Shown here piece after piece: positions 27,834 to 38,749 of a stretch of 64,000 bases of DNA. Source of the DNA: Viridibacillus arenosi. Lineage in GTDB: Bacteria > Bacillota > Bacilli > Bacillales_A > Planococcaceae. Where the stretch lies: assembly GCF_001955655.1 (NCBI RefSeq), contig NZ_MSPW01000002.1:310001-374000 (forward strand). The letters run 5' to 3'. Position numbers and translations under genes: made by a program. The notes beneath the pieces were generated by a model that searched no databases, was not told where the DNA came from, and saw nothing but the letters and a program-made list of their open reading frames with translations. The number at the start of each line of letters is the position of its first letter. Position 1 is the stretch's first letter.

Positions 27834-28733
27834 ATGGCATTAGTAATTAAAGAAGTAACGAAGAGATATCAGAATTTTGTGGCGGTGGATAATCTTTCTT
27901 TTACAATTGAAAAAGGTGAGATTTTCGGTCTGATTGGCCAAAATGGTGCAGGGAAAACGACTACTTTCCGTATGATTTTAGATTTGCAGGAAACAACAGC
28001 TGGGACAATTTCATGGAATGGTGAGTCAATACACGCAATAGACCGTGATTTACTTGGTTATTTACCAGAAGAGCGCGGTATTTTCCCAACGATGACAGTG
28101 GAGGATCAGTTATATTTCTTTGGCGAACTAAGAGGACGTAAGAAAAAAGAGTTAAAAGAAGATGTGAACTATTGGATTGAACGTTTTGAGCTAGAGGAAA
28201 AACGTAAGGCTAAAGCAGAGACGCTATCAAAAGGAAATCAACAGAAAGTTCAGCTTATCGCAAGTTTCATACATAAGCCGGAGTTTTTGATTTTAGACGA
28301 ACCGTTCAGTGGATTAGACCCTGTGAACAAAGATTTATTAAAAGAAGCGATCTTATTTTTGAAGGAAAATGGTACGACGATTCTATTTTCAAGTCATCAG
28401 ATGGAAAACGTCGAAGAGTTATGTGATCATCTGTGTTTGTTAAAACGAGGAGTATCATTGTTTTCTGGTAGTTTGTTAGATTTGAAGAAACAATATGGTA
28501 AAACGAAGTTAACAGTGAGAACACATATGGCAGTAGAGGAACTTACGGCTTTACCAGGAGTGAAAGATGTATCTATTGGCAAAGAACAATACACGCTTAC
28601 ATTAGAGGATGAATCATATGCAAAAGGAATCTTCGATATCGTGTCAAATGGTAGTTACATCGAAAAATTCAGCCTGGATTATTTATCATTGGATGAAATT
28701 TTCAAAGATAAGGTAGGTGGCGGCAATGTCTAA
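27834..28733 (+). CDS. ABC transporter ATP-binding protein (NatA/YhaQ type)
   Basis: 299 residues. Walker A is GQNGAGKTT near 38-46, the signature LSKGNQQKVQ near 130-139 and Walker B FLILDEP near 151-157, with SSHQM as switch His. The LPEERGIFPTMTVEDQ segment and the C-terminal extra domain are typical of NatA/YhaQ exporters, which move Na+ or amphiphilic compounds outward. An AAAAGGAGA site precedes the ATG. It lies 60 bases after the DUF2812 gene and overlaps the permease by eight bases. Confidence 0.93.
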   Translation: MALVIKEVTKRYQNFVAVDNLSFTIEKGEIFGLIGQNGAGKTTTFRMILDLQETTAGTISWNGESIHAIDRDLLGYLPEERGIFPTMTVEDQLYFFGELRGRKKKELKEDVNYWIERFELEEKRKAKAETLSKGNQQKVQLIASFIHKPEFLILDEPFSGLDPVNKDLLKEAILFLKENGTTILFSSHQMENVEELCDHLCLLKRGVSLFSGSLLDLKKQYGKTKLTVRTHMAVEELTALPGVKDVSIGKEQYTLTLEDESYAKGIFDIVSNGSYIEKFSLDYLSLDEIFKDKVGGGNV

Positions 28734-29964
28734 GTTTTGGATATTAGTAAAGCAACTTTATACGCAAAAGATTAAAGCAAAGTCATTTATTTTCTCTATT
28801 CTGTTATATCTTGTCGTCATTAGTTGTGTGATGTTCTGGTCAGATATTAAAGAGGCACTGTTTTCGGAAGAGCCTTTAAAAGTTGCAGTTTTAAACGATA
28901 CGGATGCAGATTTCAAAGCACTTTTTACTTCCAGTGCAGATACTGAATTTTCATTCCCAAAAGAGGATGAAAGCAAAGTCGAGAAAAAGGTGAAAGAAGG
29001 AGATTTAGATGCTGCGATTTTCATTCAAGATAAGGCAGGATCATTAGTAGCTGAAATCGCAACATTTAATCCGCTTAAGTTTAATGATCAGCAAAGTTTA
29101 TCGTCTAGTATCCAATATGCAGGGAAGCTTTATGAAGTGCAACAGCTCAATTTAACTGCAGAGCAAGCAGATAAGATTTTACAATCTGAGACAATGATTA
29201 CAACGAAAAACTTGAATGAAGAAGCTGCTGGTGGTAAAAGTGAAGATGAGAAGTCCGCGGGTATAGGCGCATCAATGATAGTTGGATTCATCATCTACGG
29301 GTTTGTAATGTCGTTCTTATCGATGATTACGACGGATGTAGCTTCTGAGAAAGGGTCACGTGTTCTAGAAGTACTTCTTGCGAGTATTAAACCAGTGACA
29401 CATTTCCTGGCGAAATTAACAGGAACATTTTTACTTGCGGTAACGCAAATTGTTATATTATTTGTAGTACAGTCGTTACTATTTATATTAGTAGATGGCG
29501 GTGAAAAATGGGATACAGTAATTGAAGTAATCAATAGTCTGTCAGCTGGATATGTCGCATATGTACTGGCGTTTTTAATATTAACCATATTATTATTCCT
29601 AATTATGGGTGCGTTACTTGGATCACTTGTGTCAAAAGTAGAAGAGTCAGGTCAAGCGATGATGCCTGCAATGATGGTTGGTGTTGGTGGATTTTACGTC
29701 CTATTATCAGGAATGTATAGTCCAGATACAATATTAGTAAAAGTGTGTTCTTATATTCCGTTTACTTCAGGAATGGTAATGCCGCTTCGAATTGGTGCAA
29801 CCGATATTGCAGCTTCAGAACCGATTATTTCACTAGGTATACTTATTGTGACTGTAGTTTTGTTATTCATGCTAAGTCTATCATTCTACAAACGTAGCGT
29901 ATTAACTTATAGCACGGGTGGTATTATCCAAAAAATTAAAACAGTATTAAAAGTTACGACATAA
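28726..29964 (+). CDS. ABC-2 type permease (NatB/YhaP type)
   Basis: 412 residues from the ATG at 28726, which overlaps the end of the ATPase gene. One N-terminal membrane segment (about 21-40) is followed by a large extracytoplasmic domain (about 45-180). A five- or six-helix C-terminal bundle follows, with the ABC-2 segment SEKGSRVLEVLLASIKP. Together with the preceding gene it forms one exporter. The substrate is unknown; NatAB exports Na+, other relatives give resistance to peptides or detergents. Confidence 0.9.
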   Translation: MSKFWILVKQLYTQKIKAKSFIFSILLYLVVISCVMFWSDIKEALFSEEPLKVAVLNDTDADFKALFTSSADTEFSFPKEDESKVEKKVKEGDLDAAIFIQDKAGSLVAEIATFNPLKFNDQQSLSSSIQYAGKLYEVQQLNLTAEQADKILQSETMITTKNLNEEAAGGKSEDEKSAGIGASMIVGFIIYGFVMSFLSMITTDVASEKGSRVLEVLLASIKPVTHFLAKLTGTFLLAVTQIVILFVVQSLLFILVDGGEKWDTVIEVINSLSAGYVAYVLAFLILTILLFLIMGALLGSLVSKVEESGQAMMPAMMVGVGGFYVLLSGMYSPDTILVKVCSYIPFTSGMVMPLRIGATDIAASEPIISLGILIVTVVLLFMLSLSFYKRSVLTYSTGGIIQKIKTVLKVTT

Positions 29965-30022
29965 TAAGCTGCTAATAAGTTTAGAAATTTTGTAGGTGGA
30001 TAAAAATAATTTATAGGAGTAG

Positions 30023-30062
30023 CCCCCTTAAGCTTTAATTACTAAAGTAAGGGGGTTCCTTT
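30023..30062 (+). terminator. Probable terminator after the ABC exporter
   Basis: CCCCCTTA-GCTTT pairs with AAAGT-AAGGGGG; the tail TTCCTTTGTTT is only moderately T-rich. Confidence 0.55.
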
Positions 30063-30064
30063 GT

Positions 30065-30682
30065 TTATATAACTATATCTGCATTTTTAATTGGATTTTC
30101 TGTGTTCAAGTAATGTTCTTCTCCTAACCAGTATCTCCTTTTATATTTTAAAAGTATTGCTTGTTTATCCCCAATATAAGAATCTCGATTTAAAACTCTT
30201 TCATACCTTAATTCACGAGGACAATCTAAAAATATAGTATAGTCATAAAACTCTCGCCATTCTTTTCTTTGAAGAAATATACCTTCTATAAGAATGATAC
30301 TATCAACTGCAACAGTAATTTGTTTAGCTGAGATGGTATCGGAAGATTTATCATAGAATGGTAAAGTGATGTTCTTTTTATTGTTCCTTAATCCTTCGAA
30401 TAAACTTGTAGTTAACATCTTAATGTCCCATTGTAAGTAGTAATATTCATACCATTCCTCACGTCCTGTTTCATACCTCTTATGCTTTTTCTCAATATGA
30501 TCATCAATATGTAAAATGACTACTGAGCTGTTATTGTTACTCAATTCCTGTTCAATTTTTTTTACTAATGTGGATTTACCTGCTCCACTTAACCCGTCAA
30601 TTGCGACTATAAAAGGACGGTTTTTATATGTACGTGTAGCAAATTGAAGTAATATTTTTTTTGCTAATTCTTTAATGGTCAT
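30065..30682 (-). CDS. P-loop kinase of the uridine kinase-like family
   Basis: 205 residues on the minus strand. Walker A is AIDGLSGAGKSTLVKK near 29-44; a lid-like Arg-rich region (RYERVLNRDSY) lies near 155-165. It resembles small Bacillales kinases annotated as uridine kinase-like, but it is not the udk found at 46934, and its substrate is unknown. ATG at 30682 is preferred over one three codons earlier because AGGGAG lies nine bases before it but almost touches the first ATG. It stands alone between converging units. Confidence 0.75.
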   Translation of the reverse strand: MTIKELAKKILLQFATRTYKNRPFIVAIDGLSGAGKSTLVKKIEQELSNNNSSVVILHIDDHIEKKHKRYETGREEWYEYYYLQWDIKMLTTSLFEGLRNNKKNITLPFYDKSSDTISAKQITVAVDSIILIEGIFLQRKEWREFYDYTIFLDCPRELRYERVLNRDSYIGDKQAILLKYKRRYWLGEEHYLNTENPIKNADIVI

Positions 30683-30869
30683 ATATTCCATTCTCCCTAA
30701 TCTGAGTATTTATTAAATAGAAGTGTTCTCTAGTTGAATAAGAAAAGCTCCTTCAATTTTATGTTAATTATTTCTGTTAATAAAACGATTTCCTTGCATG
30801 CATCGACAAAACTTCCTTAATAATTGTGCGTGAAAAAGTGATCATTAATTTAGAAAAACTGAATTTAAC

Positions 30870-30915
30870 AACAAAAGGGTTACCTTACAAGTACTAGACA
30901 AGTAGGTAACCCTTT
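30870..30915 (-). terminator. Terminator of rarA
   Basis: On the minus strand AAAGGGTTACCT pairs with AGGTAACCCTTT and is followed by TGTTGTT. It lies just after the rarA stop. Confidence 0.8.
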
Positions 30916-30918
30916 GCG

Positions 30919-32199
30919 CTATTTTTTAAAAGATTTCAGTTTATCATAAATTCCAGCCATGCGCTTTTCTTCCCCAGCAATAACGGGTTTATAGTACTCA
31001 ATGCCGACAAGTTCTTCTGGTAAATATTCTTGGTCGACCCATCCACCAAAAGTGCCGATAGGTGTGTTATGTGGATATTGATATCCTTCTACGCCCAATG
31101 TTTTTGCACCAGCATAATGAGAATCCCGTAAATGCATAGGAATATCTCCTGTTTTTCCTGCTCGAATATCAGCGATGGCAGCGTCAATTGCTGATATCGC
31201 AGAATTTGATTTGGATGCTAAGCACATCTCAATTACGGCTTGTGCTAATGGGATACGTGCTTCAGGTAAGCCAAGGCGCTCTGCTGCTTGTACTGCAGCT
31301 AGAACATGTCCACCTATTTCAGGGTTTGCAAGACCAATATCTTCATAGCCCATAACGAGCAATCTACGAGCAACGGCGACTAAGTCCCCATTTTCTAAAC
31401 AATGGGCTAAATAGTAGAGTGCAGCGTTCGTATCACTACCTCTTACTGATTTTTGTAATGCAGATAATAGATTATAAAAATGTGAACCTTTTTTGTCTCC
31501 AAAAACTCCGATACGTTCTGCTAGATTTTTGACCGTATCATCCTGTACAATCGTTTCATTATTCACTTCATCAGAAGCGTAATAAATGGACTCTAACAAT
31601 GTTAATGCTTTTCGCGCATCTCCGTGTGCTGCAACCACTATTTTATCACGTTGTGAATCGCTTAATCTTATTGTATAACGACCAAGTCCACGTTCTTTAT
31701 CTTCTAGAGCGCGTAAAACAAGTGCGTCAATATCTTCATATGTTAATCTTTTAAGCTGCTTAATCTCGCCGCAGCGTGAGCGAATGGCGGGGTTCACATC
31801 ATGATATGGATTTTCAGTTGTTGCACCTATTAATACAATAGAGCCATTTTCAACATGGGGTAATAATGTGTCTTGTTGTAATTTGTTGAAACGATGTATT
31901 TCATCTAAAAACAGCAACACTTTACCTGTTATCTGTGCTTCTGCTACTACATCTTCAACATCTTTCTTTCCTGCGCGTGTCGCATTGAGTGCAAAGAATG
32001 GAAGATGAGAAGTACCTGCAATAGCATAGGCAATCGATGTTTTCCCGATACCGGGTTCACCGTATAGTAATATGGAAGGGACATGCCCATTTGAAATCAT
32101 TTTATATAATGTAGTATTTTTTCCTATAATGGATTGTTGACCGACGACTTCATCTAAGTTACGTGGCCGCATGCGGAATGCGAGTGGTTCATTTGGCAA
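30919..32199 (-). CDS. rarA: Replication-associated recombination protein A (AAA+ ATPase)
   Basis: 426 residues. RarA (MgsA/YrvN) is a clamp-loader-related ATPase acting at stalled replication forks. It shows [12 protein letters not shown] near 9-20, Walker [10 protein letters not shown] near 46-54, Walker [11 protein letters not shown] near 96-105, and a C-terminal tetramerisation domain with [17 protein letters not shown]. The start is TTG (32199-32197), eight bases after GAGGAGG. Transcribed away from cymR, as in B. subtilis, where yrvN neighbours cymR. Confidence 0.95.
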   Translation of the reverse strand: MPNEPLAFRMRPRNLDEVVGQQSIIGKNTTLYKMISNGHVPSILLYGEPGIGKTSIAYAIAGTSHLPFFALNATRAGKKDVEDVVAEAQITGKVLLFLDEIHRFNKLQQDTLLPHVENGSIVLIGATTENPYHDVNPAIRSRCGEIKQLKRLTYEDIDALVLRALEDKERGLGRYTIRLSDSQRDKIVVAAHGDARKALTLLESIYYASDEVNNETIVQDDTVKNLAERIGVFGDKKGSHFYNLLSALQKSVRGSDTNAALYYLAHCLENGDLVAVARRLLVMGYEDIGLANPEIGGHVLAAVQAAERLGLPEARIPLAQAVIEMCLASKSNSAISAIDAAIADIRAGKTGDIPMHLRDSHYAGAKTLGVEGYQYPHNTPIGTFGGWVDQEYLPEELVGIEYYKPVIAGEEKRMAGIYDKLKSFKK

Positions 32200-32335
32200 A
32201 ACAATTGCCTCCTCTCGTACGTTTGTTCTGTTTTTCTACTTGTAACATTTATGATAAAGCATTCCCGAGTAGAATGGAAGGAAATATGCTATACTTTAAC
32301 GTATAAATGTAAGCTACTATATAGAGGTGTATACT

Positions 32336-32755
32336 TTGAAAATCTCAACTAAAGGCCGTTATGGTCTAACAATTATGATCGAATTAGCCAAACAATACGG
32401 GCAAGGTCCAATTCCTTTGCGACAAATTGCAGCAGATAATGATTTGTCAGAAGCTTATTTGGAACAGCTTGTTTCCCCCCTAAGAAACTCAGGTTTAGTA
32501 AAGAGTGTTCGTGGGGCTTATGGTGGCTATATGTTATCTAAACCACCGCATTTAATTTCAGCAGCTGATGTCATTCGAGTGCTTGAAGGACCGATTCAAC
32601 CAGTTGAAGGAATAGAAAACGAAGCTCCACCTCAGCGACAGCTATGGATGGGAATTCGTGATGCAGTGAAGAATGTATTAGATACAACTTCATTAGAGGA
32701 TTTAGCTGCTTATAAAGAACAAGATTCTGATGACGGCTATATGTTTTATATTTAA
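32336..32755 (+). CDS. cymR: Cysteine metabolism repressor CymR (Rrf2 family)
   Basis: 139 residues from TTG at 32336. An upstream GTG (32327) is part of the AGAGGTG ribosome binding site. The protein aligns along its length with B. subtilis CymR: MKISTKGRYGLTIMIELAK at the start, SEAYLEQLVSPLRNSGLVKS in the winged helix and YMFYI at the end. It lacks the Fe-S cysteines of IscR. CymR, with CysK, represses sulfur uptake and cysteine synthesis genes when cysteine is ample. It precedes iscS and mnmA, which consume cysteine sulfur. Confidence 0.94.
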   Translation: MKISTKGRYGLTIMIELAKQYGQGPIPLRQIAADNDLSEAYLEQLVSPLRNSGLVKSVRGAYGGYMLSKPPHLISAADVIRVLEGPIQPVEGIENEAPPQRQLWMGIRDAVKNVLDTTSLEDLAAYKEQDSDDGYMFYI

Positions 32756-32810
32756 ATGAATTAATCTCATTGTTTTTATGTGATGAGATAAATTTAGTCG
32801 ATGTATATAA

Positions 32811-32930
32811 TTCAATTGGGATATAAAACCCAGTTGAATAAAGTTAAAGCCTTGGGCAAGCGTCCGCGCTTTATCTCGAGAAATATTTTCTAAGACGAAA
32901 ACAAAGCGTCAGAAATAAATCTCCCAAGGC
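32811..32930 (+). promoter_or_regulatory. Structured leader of iscS
   Basis: Two elements precede iscS. The first is a 10-bp hairpin (TTCAATTGGG with CCCAGTTGAA, 32811-32838). The second is an 82-base domain closed by GCCTTGGG (32849-32856) and CCCAAGGC (32923-32930), ending six bases before the ribosome binding site. Inside it, GACG at 32894-32897 can pair with CGTC at 32861-32864 or at 32907-32910, and CGCTTT (32867) with AAAGCG (32903). These options exclude one another, as in a switch. I do not recognise the class. Confidence 0.45.
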
Positions 32931-32953
32931 GAATTTGATAGGAGTTTTTTACG

Positions 32954-35237
<2,284 letters not shown>

Positions 35238-35251
35238 TAGGAGTGGAAATA

Positions 35252-35911
35252 TTGGATTTTAACGAACAAGGTATAAAAGCTATTCAAGAAAAGCGTTACG
35301 AAGACGCTGTCAAAGCTTTTACACAAGCAATAGAAGAAGAACCAAATAACACAGTAGGTTACATCAACTTTGGTAACCTACTTGCTTCTATGGATGAAAC
35401 TGAAAGAGCTGAGCGTTTTTTTCAAAAAGCAATTACGTTAGATGAAAAAGCAGCAACAGCTTATTACGGGTTAGCTAATTTATATTACAATAGCGAGCGT
35501 TTTATGGAAGCAGCTAAATTATATGAAATTGCCATTCGCCTAGGTATTGAAGGTGAAGATGCATTCTATATGCTTGGAAAAAGCTTTGAACGCGCTGGTG
35601 AAACAAAATTGGCGTTACCTTATTTACAAAGAGCAGCAGAGTTGGCTCCTGAAGACGTACAAGTTCGTCTAGCATACGGGATCTTACTTTGCTCATTAGA
35701 AATGTTTGATGTAGCACAAAAAGAATTACAATATGTTATCGATCAAGACTGGAATAATGCTGATGCTCACTATAACTTAGGTGTACTATTTGCAGTGTCA
35801 ACTGAGCGTACTGAAGATGCCTTATATCATTTGAAACAAGCATTTACATTACAACCTGAGTTTGAACAAGCGCGTTATATTCACGATATGATTGCTATGA
35901 AGCACCAATAA
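35252..35911 (+). CDS. yrrB: TPR-repeat protein YrrB
   Basis: 219 residues from TTG at 35252, placed by TAGGAGTGG. It consists of about six tetratricopeptide repeats (for example AIQEKRYEDAVKAFTQAIEE and AYYGLANLYYNSERFMEAAK) and little else. TPR proteins bind other proteins; the partner here is unknown. The location between mnmA and recD2 is the same as yrrB in B. subtilis, which supports a link to mnmA or recD2 but does not define one. Confidence 0.92.
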   Translation: MDFNEQGIKAIQEKRYEDAVKAFTQAIEEEPNNTVGYINFGNLLASMDETERAERFFQKAITLDEKAATAYYGLANLYYNSERFMEAAKLYEIAIRLGIEGEDAFYMLGKSFERAGETKLALPYLQRAAELAPEDVQVRLAYGILLCSLEMFDVAQKELQYVIDQDWNNADAHYNLGVLFAVSTERTEDALYHLKQAFTLQPEFEQARYIHDMIAMKHQ

Positions 35912-35927
35912 AAAGGAGGGGACAGCG

Positions 35928-38399
35928 TTGACTGAAAATGTATCATTGTTTCAAGAAGAACAGCTATTTATAGTCGGTCGGCCTGTCGTCTCTATCTTCC
36001 ATAATCCTCAGAATTTATTTTCCATCATTAAGTTGAAAATTCAAGAAACGAATACAACATATCAAGAAAAAGAAATTATCGTGACAGGTTTTTTTCCGTC
36101 TGTCGTTCAAGAAACGTTGTATCGTTTTACTGGACAATTGAAACAGCATCCTAAATACGGCATACAATTTCAAGCTAATACTTTTGTTAAAGAGATTCCT
36201 GGTACTGAACAAGGTGTCGTACATTACTTATCGAGTGATTTATTCCCAGGAATAGGTCATAAAACGGCTGAGACAATCGTTAAAAAGCTAGGAAAAGACG
36301 CCATTAAAATTATTATCAATAATCCAGATGCGCTTGATGAAATTCCAAGACTTACAGAAGATAAAAAAGAGACATTACGCTCCGTACTAGAGCAAAATCT
36401 AGGGTTGGATCGTATTATGATCCAATTAAATGACTGGGGCTTTGGCCCACAACTAGCAGTGCGTATATACCAAATGTATGAAAATGAAACAATTCAACTG
36501 TTAACAGAAAATCCTTACAGACTTATTGAAGAAGTTGAAGGTGTAGGTTTTCAACGTGCAGATGAATTAGGGGCTAAACTACATATTACAGGGGATCATC
36601 CAGATCGTATTAAAGCTGCAGTGTTACACCTTTTAAATGCTGGTGCTTTGTCAGAGGGACATGTATATATGGAAGCGAAGGATATTTTGCCACAAGCGAA
36701 AAGCCTACTTGAAATGAGTCAGGCATATGAAATTCCTTTTGAGGCGATTTCAAAAGCCTGTATCGAACTTCGTGAGGATAATAAAATTTGTGGTGAAGAA
36801 ACACGACTCTATATGCCATCTCTGTATTTTTCTGAGATTGGTATTGCTTCAAAAATTACAGAGTTAGTTCAAAAAAATGCTGAACAATCCGCGTTCCCTA
36901 CATCTGAAATCCGAAAATTCATCGGTGATGCTGAGGAACGTTTTGGTGTTTCATACGCAGAAACGCAAGTGGACGCCATTGAGAAGGCGATTAACTCAGC
37001 GGTTATGATATTAACAGGTGGACCTGGTACAGGGAAAACGACGGTAGTTCGGGGAATTGTAGACGTTTATGCAGAGCTTCATGGCTTAACTTTGAATCCA
37101 AAAGACTATGTAGAAAAAGACGAGCCTTTTCCAATCGTGTTAGTGGCACCAACAGGAAGAGCTGCAAAACGTCTTAGTGAATCAACTGAATTACCGGCGA
37201 TGACTATCCACCGTTTACTTGGCTTCACGGGGCAAGAAAAGGAAGAGGAAACGGAGAAGGAAGTTGGAGGGCGGCTCATCATAGTTGACGAAATGTCGAT
37301 GGTTGATACTTGGCTCGCTCACCAGTTGTTGAAATCGTTGAACGATGATTGCCAAGTTATTTTTGTTGGTGACCAAGATCAATTACCACCTGTAGGTCCT
37401 GGACAAGTGCTAAAAGATTTACTCGCTTCTAAAGCAATTCCAACTGTTGAGTTAACAGATGTTTATAGACAAGCGGACGGATCATCTATTATTGAACTTG
37501 CCCATCAAATGAAAAAAGGCGAGATGCCGCAAAATATGCTTGCTAAAACATCCGATCGGTCTTTTATCCAAGCTAGCTCCGACCAAGTAGCTGATGTCAT
37601 CAAACAAGTCGTATCAAGTGCTGTGAAAAAAGGTTTCTCCATTCATGATGTGCAAATTTTAGCACCTATGTATAGAGGTCCTGCAGGTATTGATGCTATT
37701 AATAAAATGATTCAAGAACTTGTTAATCCGAAGAAAACTGAAAAGAGTAAGGAAATAACATTTGGTGATGTGACGTATCGTATTGGAGATAAAATTTTAC
37801 AGCTTGTCAATCAACCAAATAGCAATGTCTTTAACGGTGATATGGGGGAAGTAATTAGCATTATCAAAGCGAATGAGACAATTGAGAAACAAGACTTACT
37901 TGTAGCTTCATATGATGGCATTGAAGTAACTTATCAACGCGGTGATTTGAATCAGATCACTCTTGCTTACTGTTGTTCAATTCATAAATCACAAGGCAGT
38001 GAATTCCAAACAGTTATTATGCCAGTAGTACGTGGTTATTCTAAAATGTTGCGTAAAAACTTGTTGTATACAGGAATTACGAGGGCAAAAAACTTCCTCA
38101 TACTTTGTGGTGAAATTGATGTGTTTAAATATGGTATGCTAAGAACAGATGATCTTCAAAGAAACACTACTTTAGCACAGCGCCTTCAAATAGAAGAAGT
38201 ACTAGAAGCGGTTAAAGATTCTGTTGAGCCAGAATTGACGCAAGTGTCAGAATCAACTGATTCATCAACTTTCATACCACAAGAAGTGCAACTATCCATG
38301 GAATCTCAATCTCTGAATACTGAAAATTATTTAGATATTCACCCATTAATCGGCATGAAGGGAATTAGTCCTTATGATTTTATTGAAGAAGAGATTTGA
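35928..38399 (+). CDS. recD2: RecD2-type DNA helicase (YrrC)
   Basis: 823 residues, slightly longer than the B. subtilis protein. It is a 5'-3' superfamily 1 helicase not tied to RecBC, active in repair and fork integrity. It has an N-terminal OB/HhH region (FPGIGHKTAETIVKKLG near 103-119), Walker A LTGGPGTGKTTVV near 362-374, Walker B IIVDEMSMVDTW near 451-462, the CSIHKSQGSEF motif near 685 and YTGITRAK near 713. The last 75 residues are acidic and low in complexity. TTG at 35928 follows AAAAGGAGGGG. Confidence 0.95.
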   Translation: MTENVSLFQEEQLFIVGRPVVSIFHNPQNLFSIIKLKIQETNTTYQEKEIIVTGFFPSVVQETLYRFTGQLKQHPKYGIQFQANTFVKEIPGTEQGVVHYLSSDLFPGIGHKTAETIVKKLGKDAIKIIINNPDALDEIPRLTEDKKETLRSVLEQNLGLDRIMIQLNDWGFGPQLAVRIYQMYENETIQLLTENPYRLIEEVEGVGFQRADELGAKLHITGDHPDRIKAAVLHLLNAGALSEGHVYMEAKDILPQAKSLLEMSQAYEIPFEAISKACIELREDNKICGEETRLYMPSLYFSEIGIASKITELVQKNAEQSAFPTSEIRKFIGDAEERFGVSYAETQVDAIEKAINSAVMILTGGPGTGKTTVVRGIVDVYAELHGLTLNPKDYVEKDEPFPIVLVAPTGRAAKRLSESTELPAMTIHRLLGFTGQEKEEETEKEVGGRLIIVDEMSMVDTWLAHQLLKSLNDDCQVIFVGDQDQLPPVGPGQVLKDLLASKAIPTVELTDVYRQADGSSIIELAHQMKKGEMPQNMLAKTSDRSFIQASSDQVADVIKQVVSSAVKKGFSIHDVQILAPMYRGPAGIDAINKMIQELVNPKKTEKSKEITFGDVTYRIGDKILQLVNQPNSNVFNGDMGEVISIIKANETIEKQDLLVASYDGIEVTYQRGDLNQITLAYCCSIHKSQGSEFQTVIMPVVRGYSKMLRKNLLYTGITRAKNFLILCGEIDVFKYGMLRTDDLQRNTTLAQRLQIEEVLEAVKDSVEPELTQVSESTDSSTFIPQEVQLSMESQSLNTENYLDIHPLIGMKGISPYDFIEEEI

Positions 38400-38479
38400 C
38401 AGATACAAAGACCTTTTTTAAAATAAGATTGAGTCGATATTTGAAGACAATCGTGTTTTCGAATATTTATAACTAACAA

Positions 38480-38727
38480 TATATATATCGCTTAAAACTA
38501 CGAAGGATAAAAGTACATTATGTAATGTGCACAGAAAGAGGTTCCTAGGCTGCAAGAACCTTCACAAAACATTTTGGAAAGCTCATCCCGAGTACAGCTA
38601 ATCCCTGTCGTTTGCCGCGTTAAGGCTTAATGAAGAGACAATAGACGCAAGACCGGTCTATTGTAACTAGGGTGGTACCGCGAATTTTCAACCTTCGTCC
38701 CTTTTATAGTGGATGAAGGTTTTTTAT
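38480..38727 (+). promoter_or_regulatory. T-box leader of alaS
   Basis: The T-box AGGGTGGTACCGCG is at 38669-38682. A terminator stem (AACCTTCGTCC at 38690 with GGATGAAGGTT at 38711) with a T-run follows. The distal stem I shows GAGGTTC...GGCTGCAAGAACC. The specifier lies in TTGGAAAGCTCATCCCGAG; GCT at 38581-38583 reads Ala, in agreement with alaS. The promoter is unclear: TTGAAG at 38441 and TATTTA at 38464 are correctly spaced but weak. Confidence 0.93.
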
Positions 38728-38749
38728 TGTCTAAAGGAGGAATAAGCAA

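Noticed and set aside
32761-32795. ATCTCAT...ATGAGAT hairpin after cymR as a terminator
   Set aside because: Short stem and long loop, followed by AAATTT rather than a T-run.
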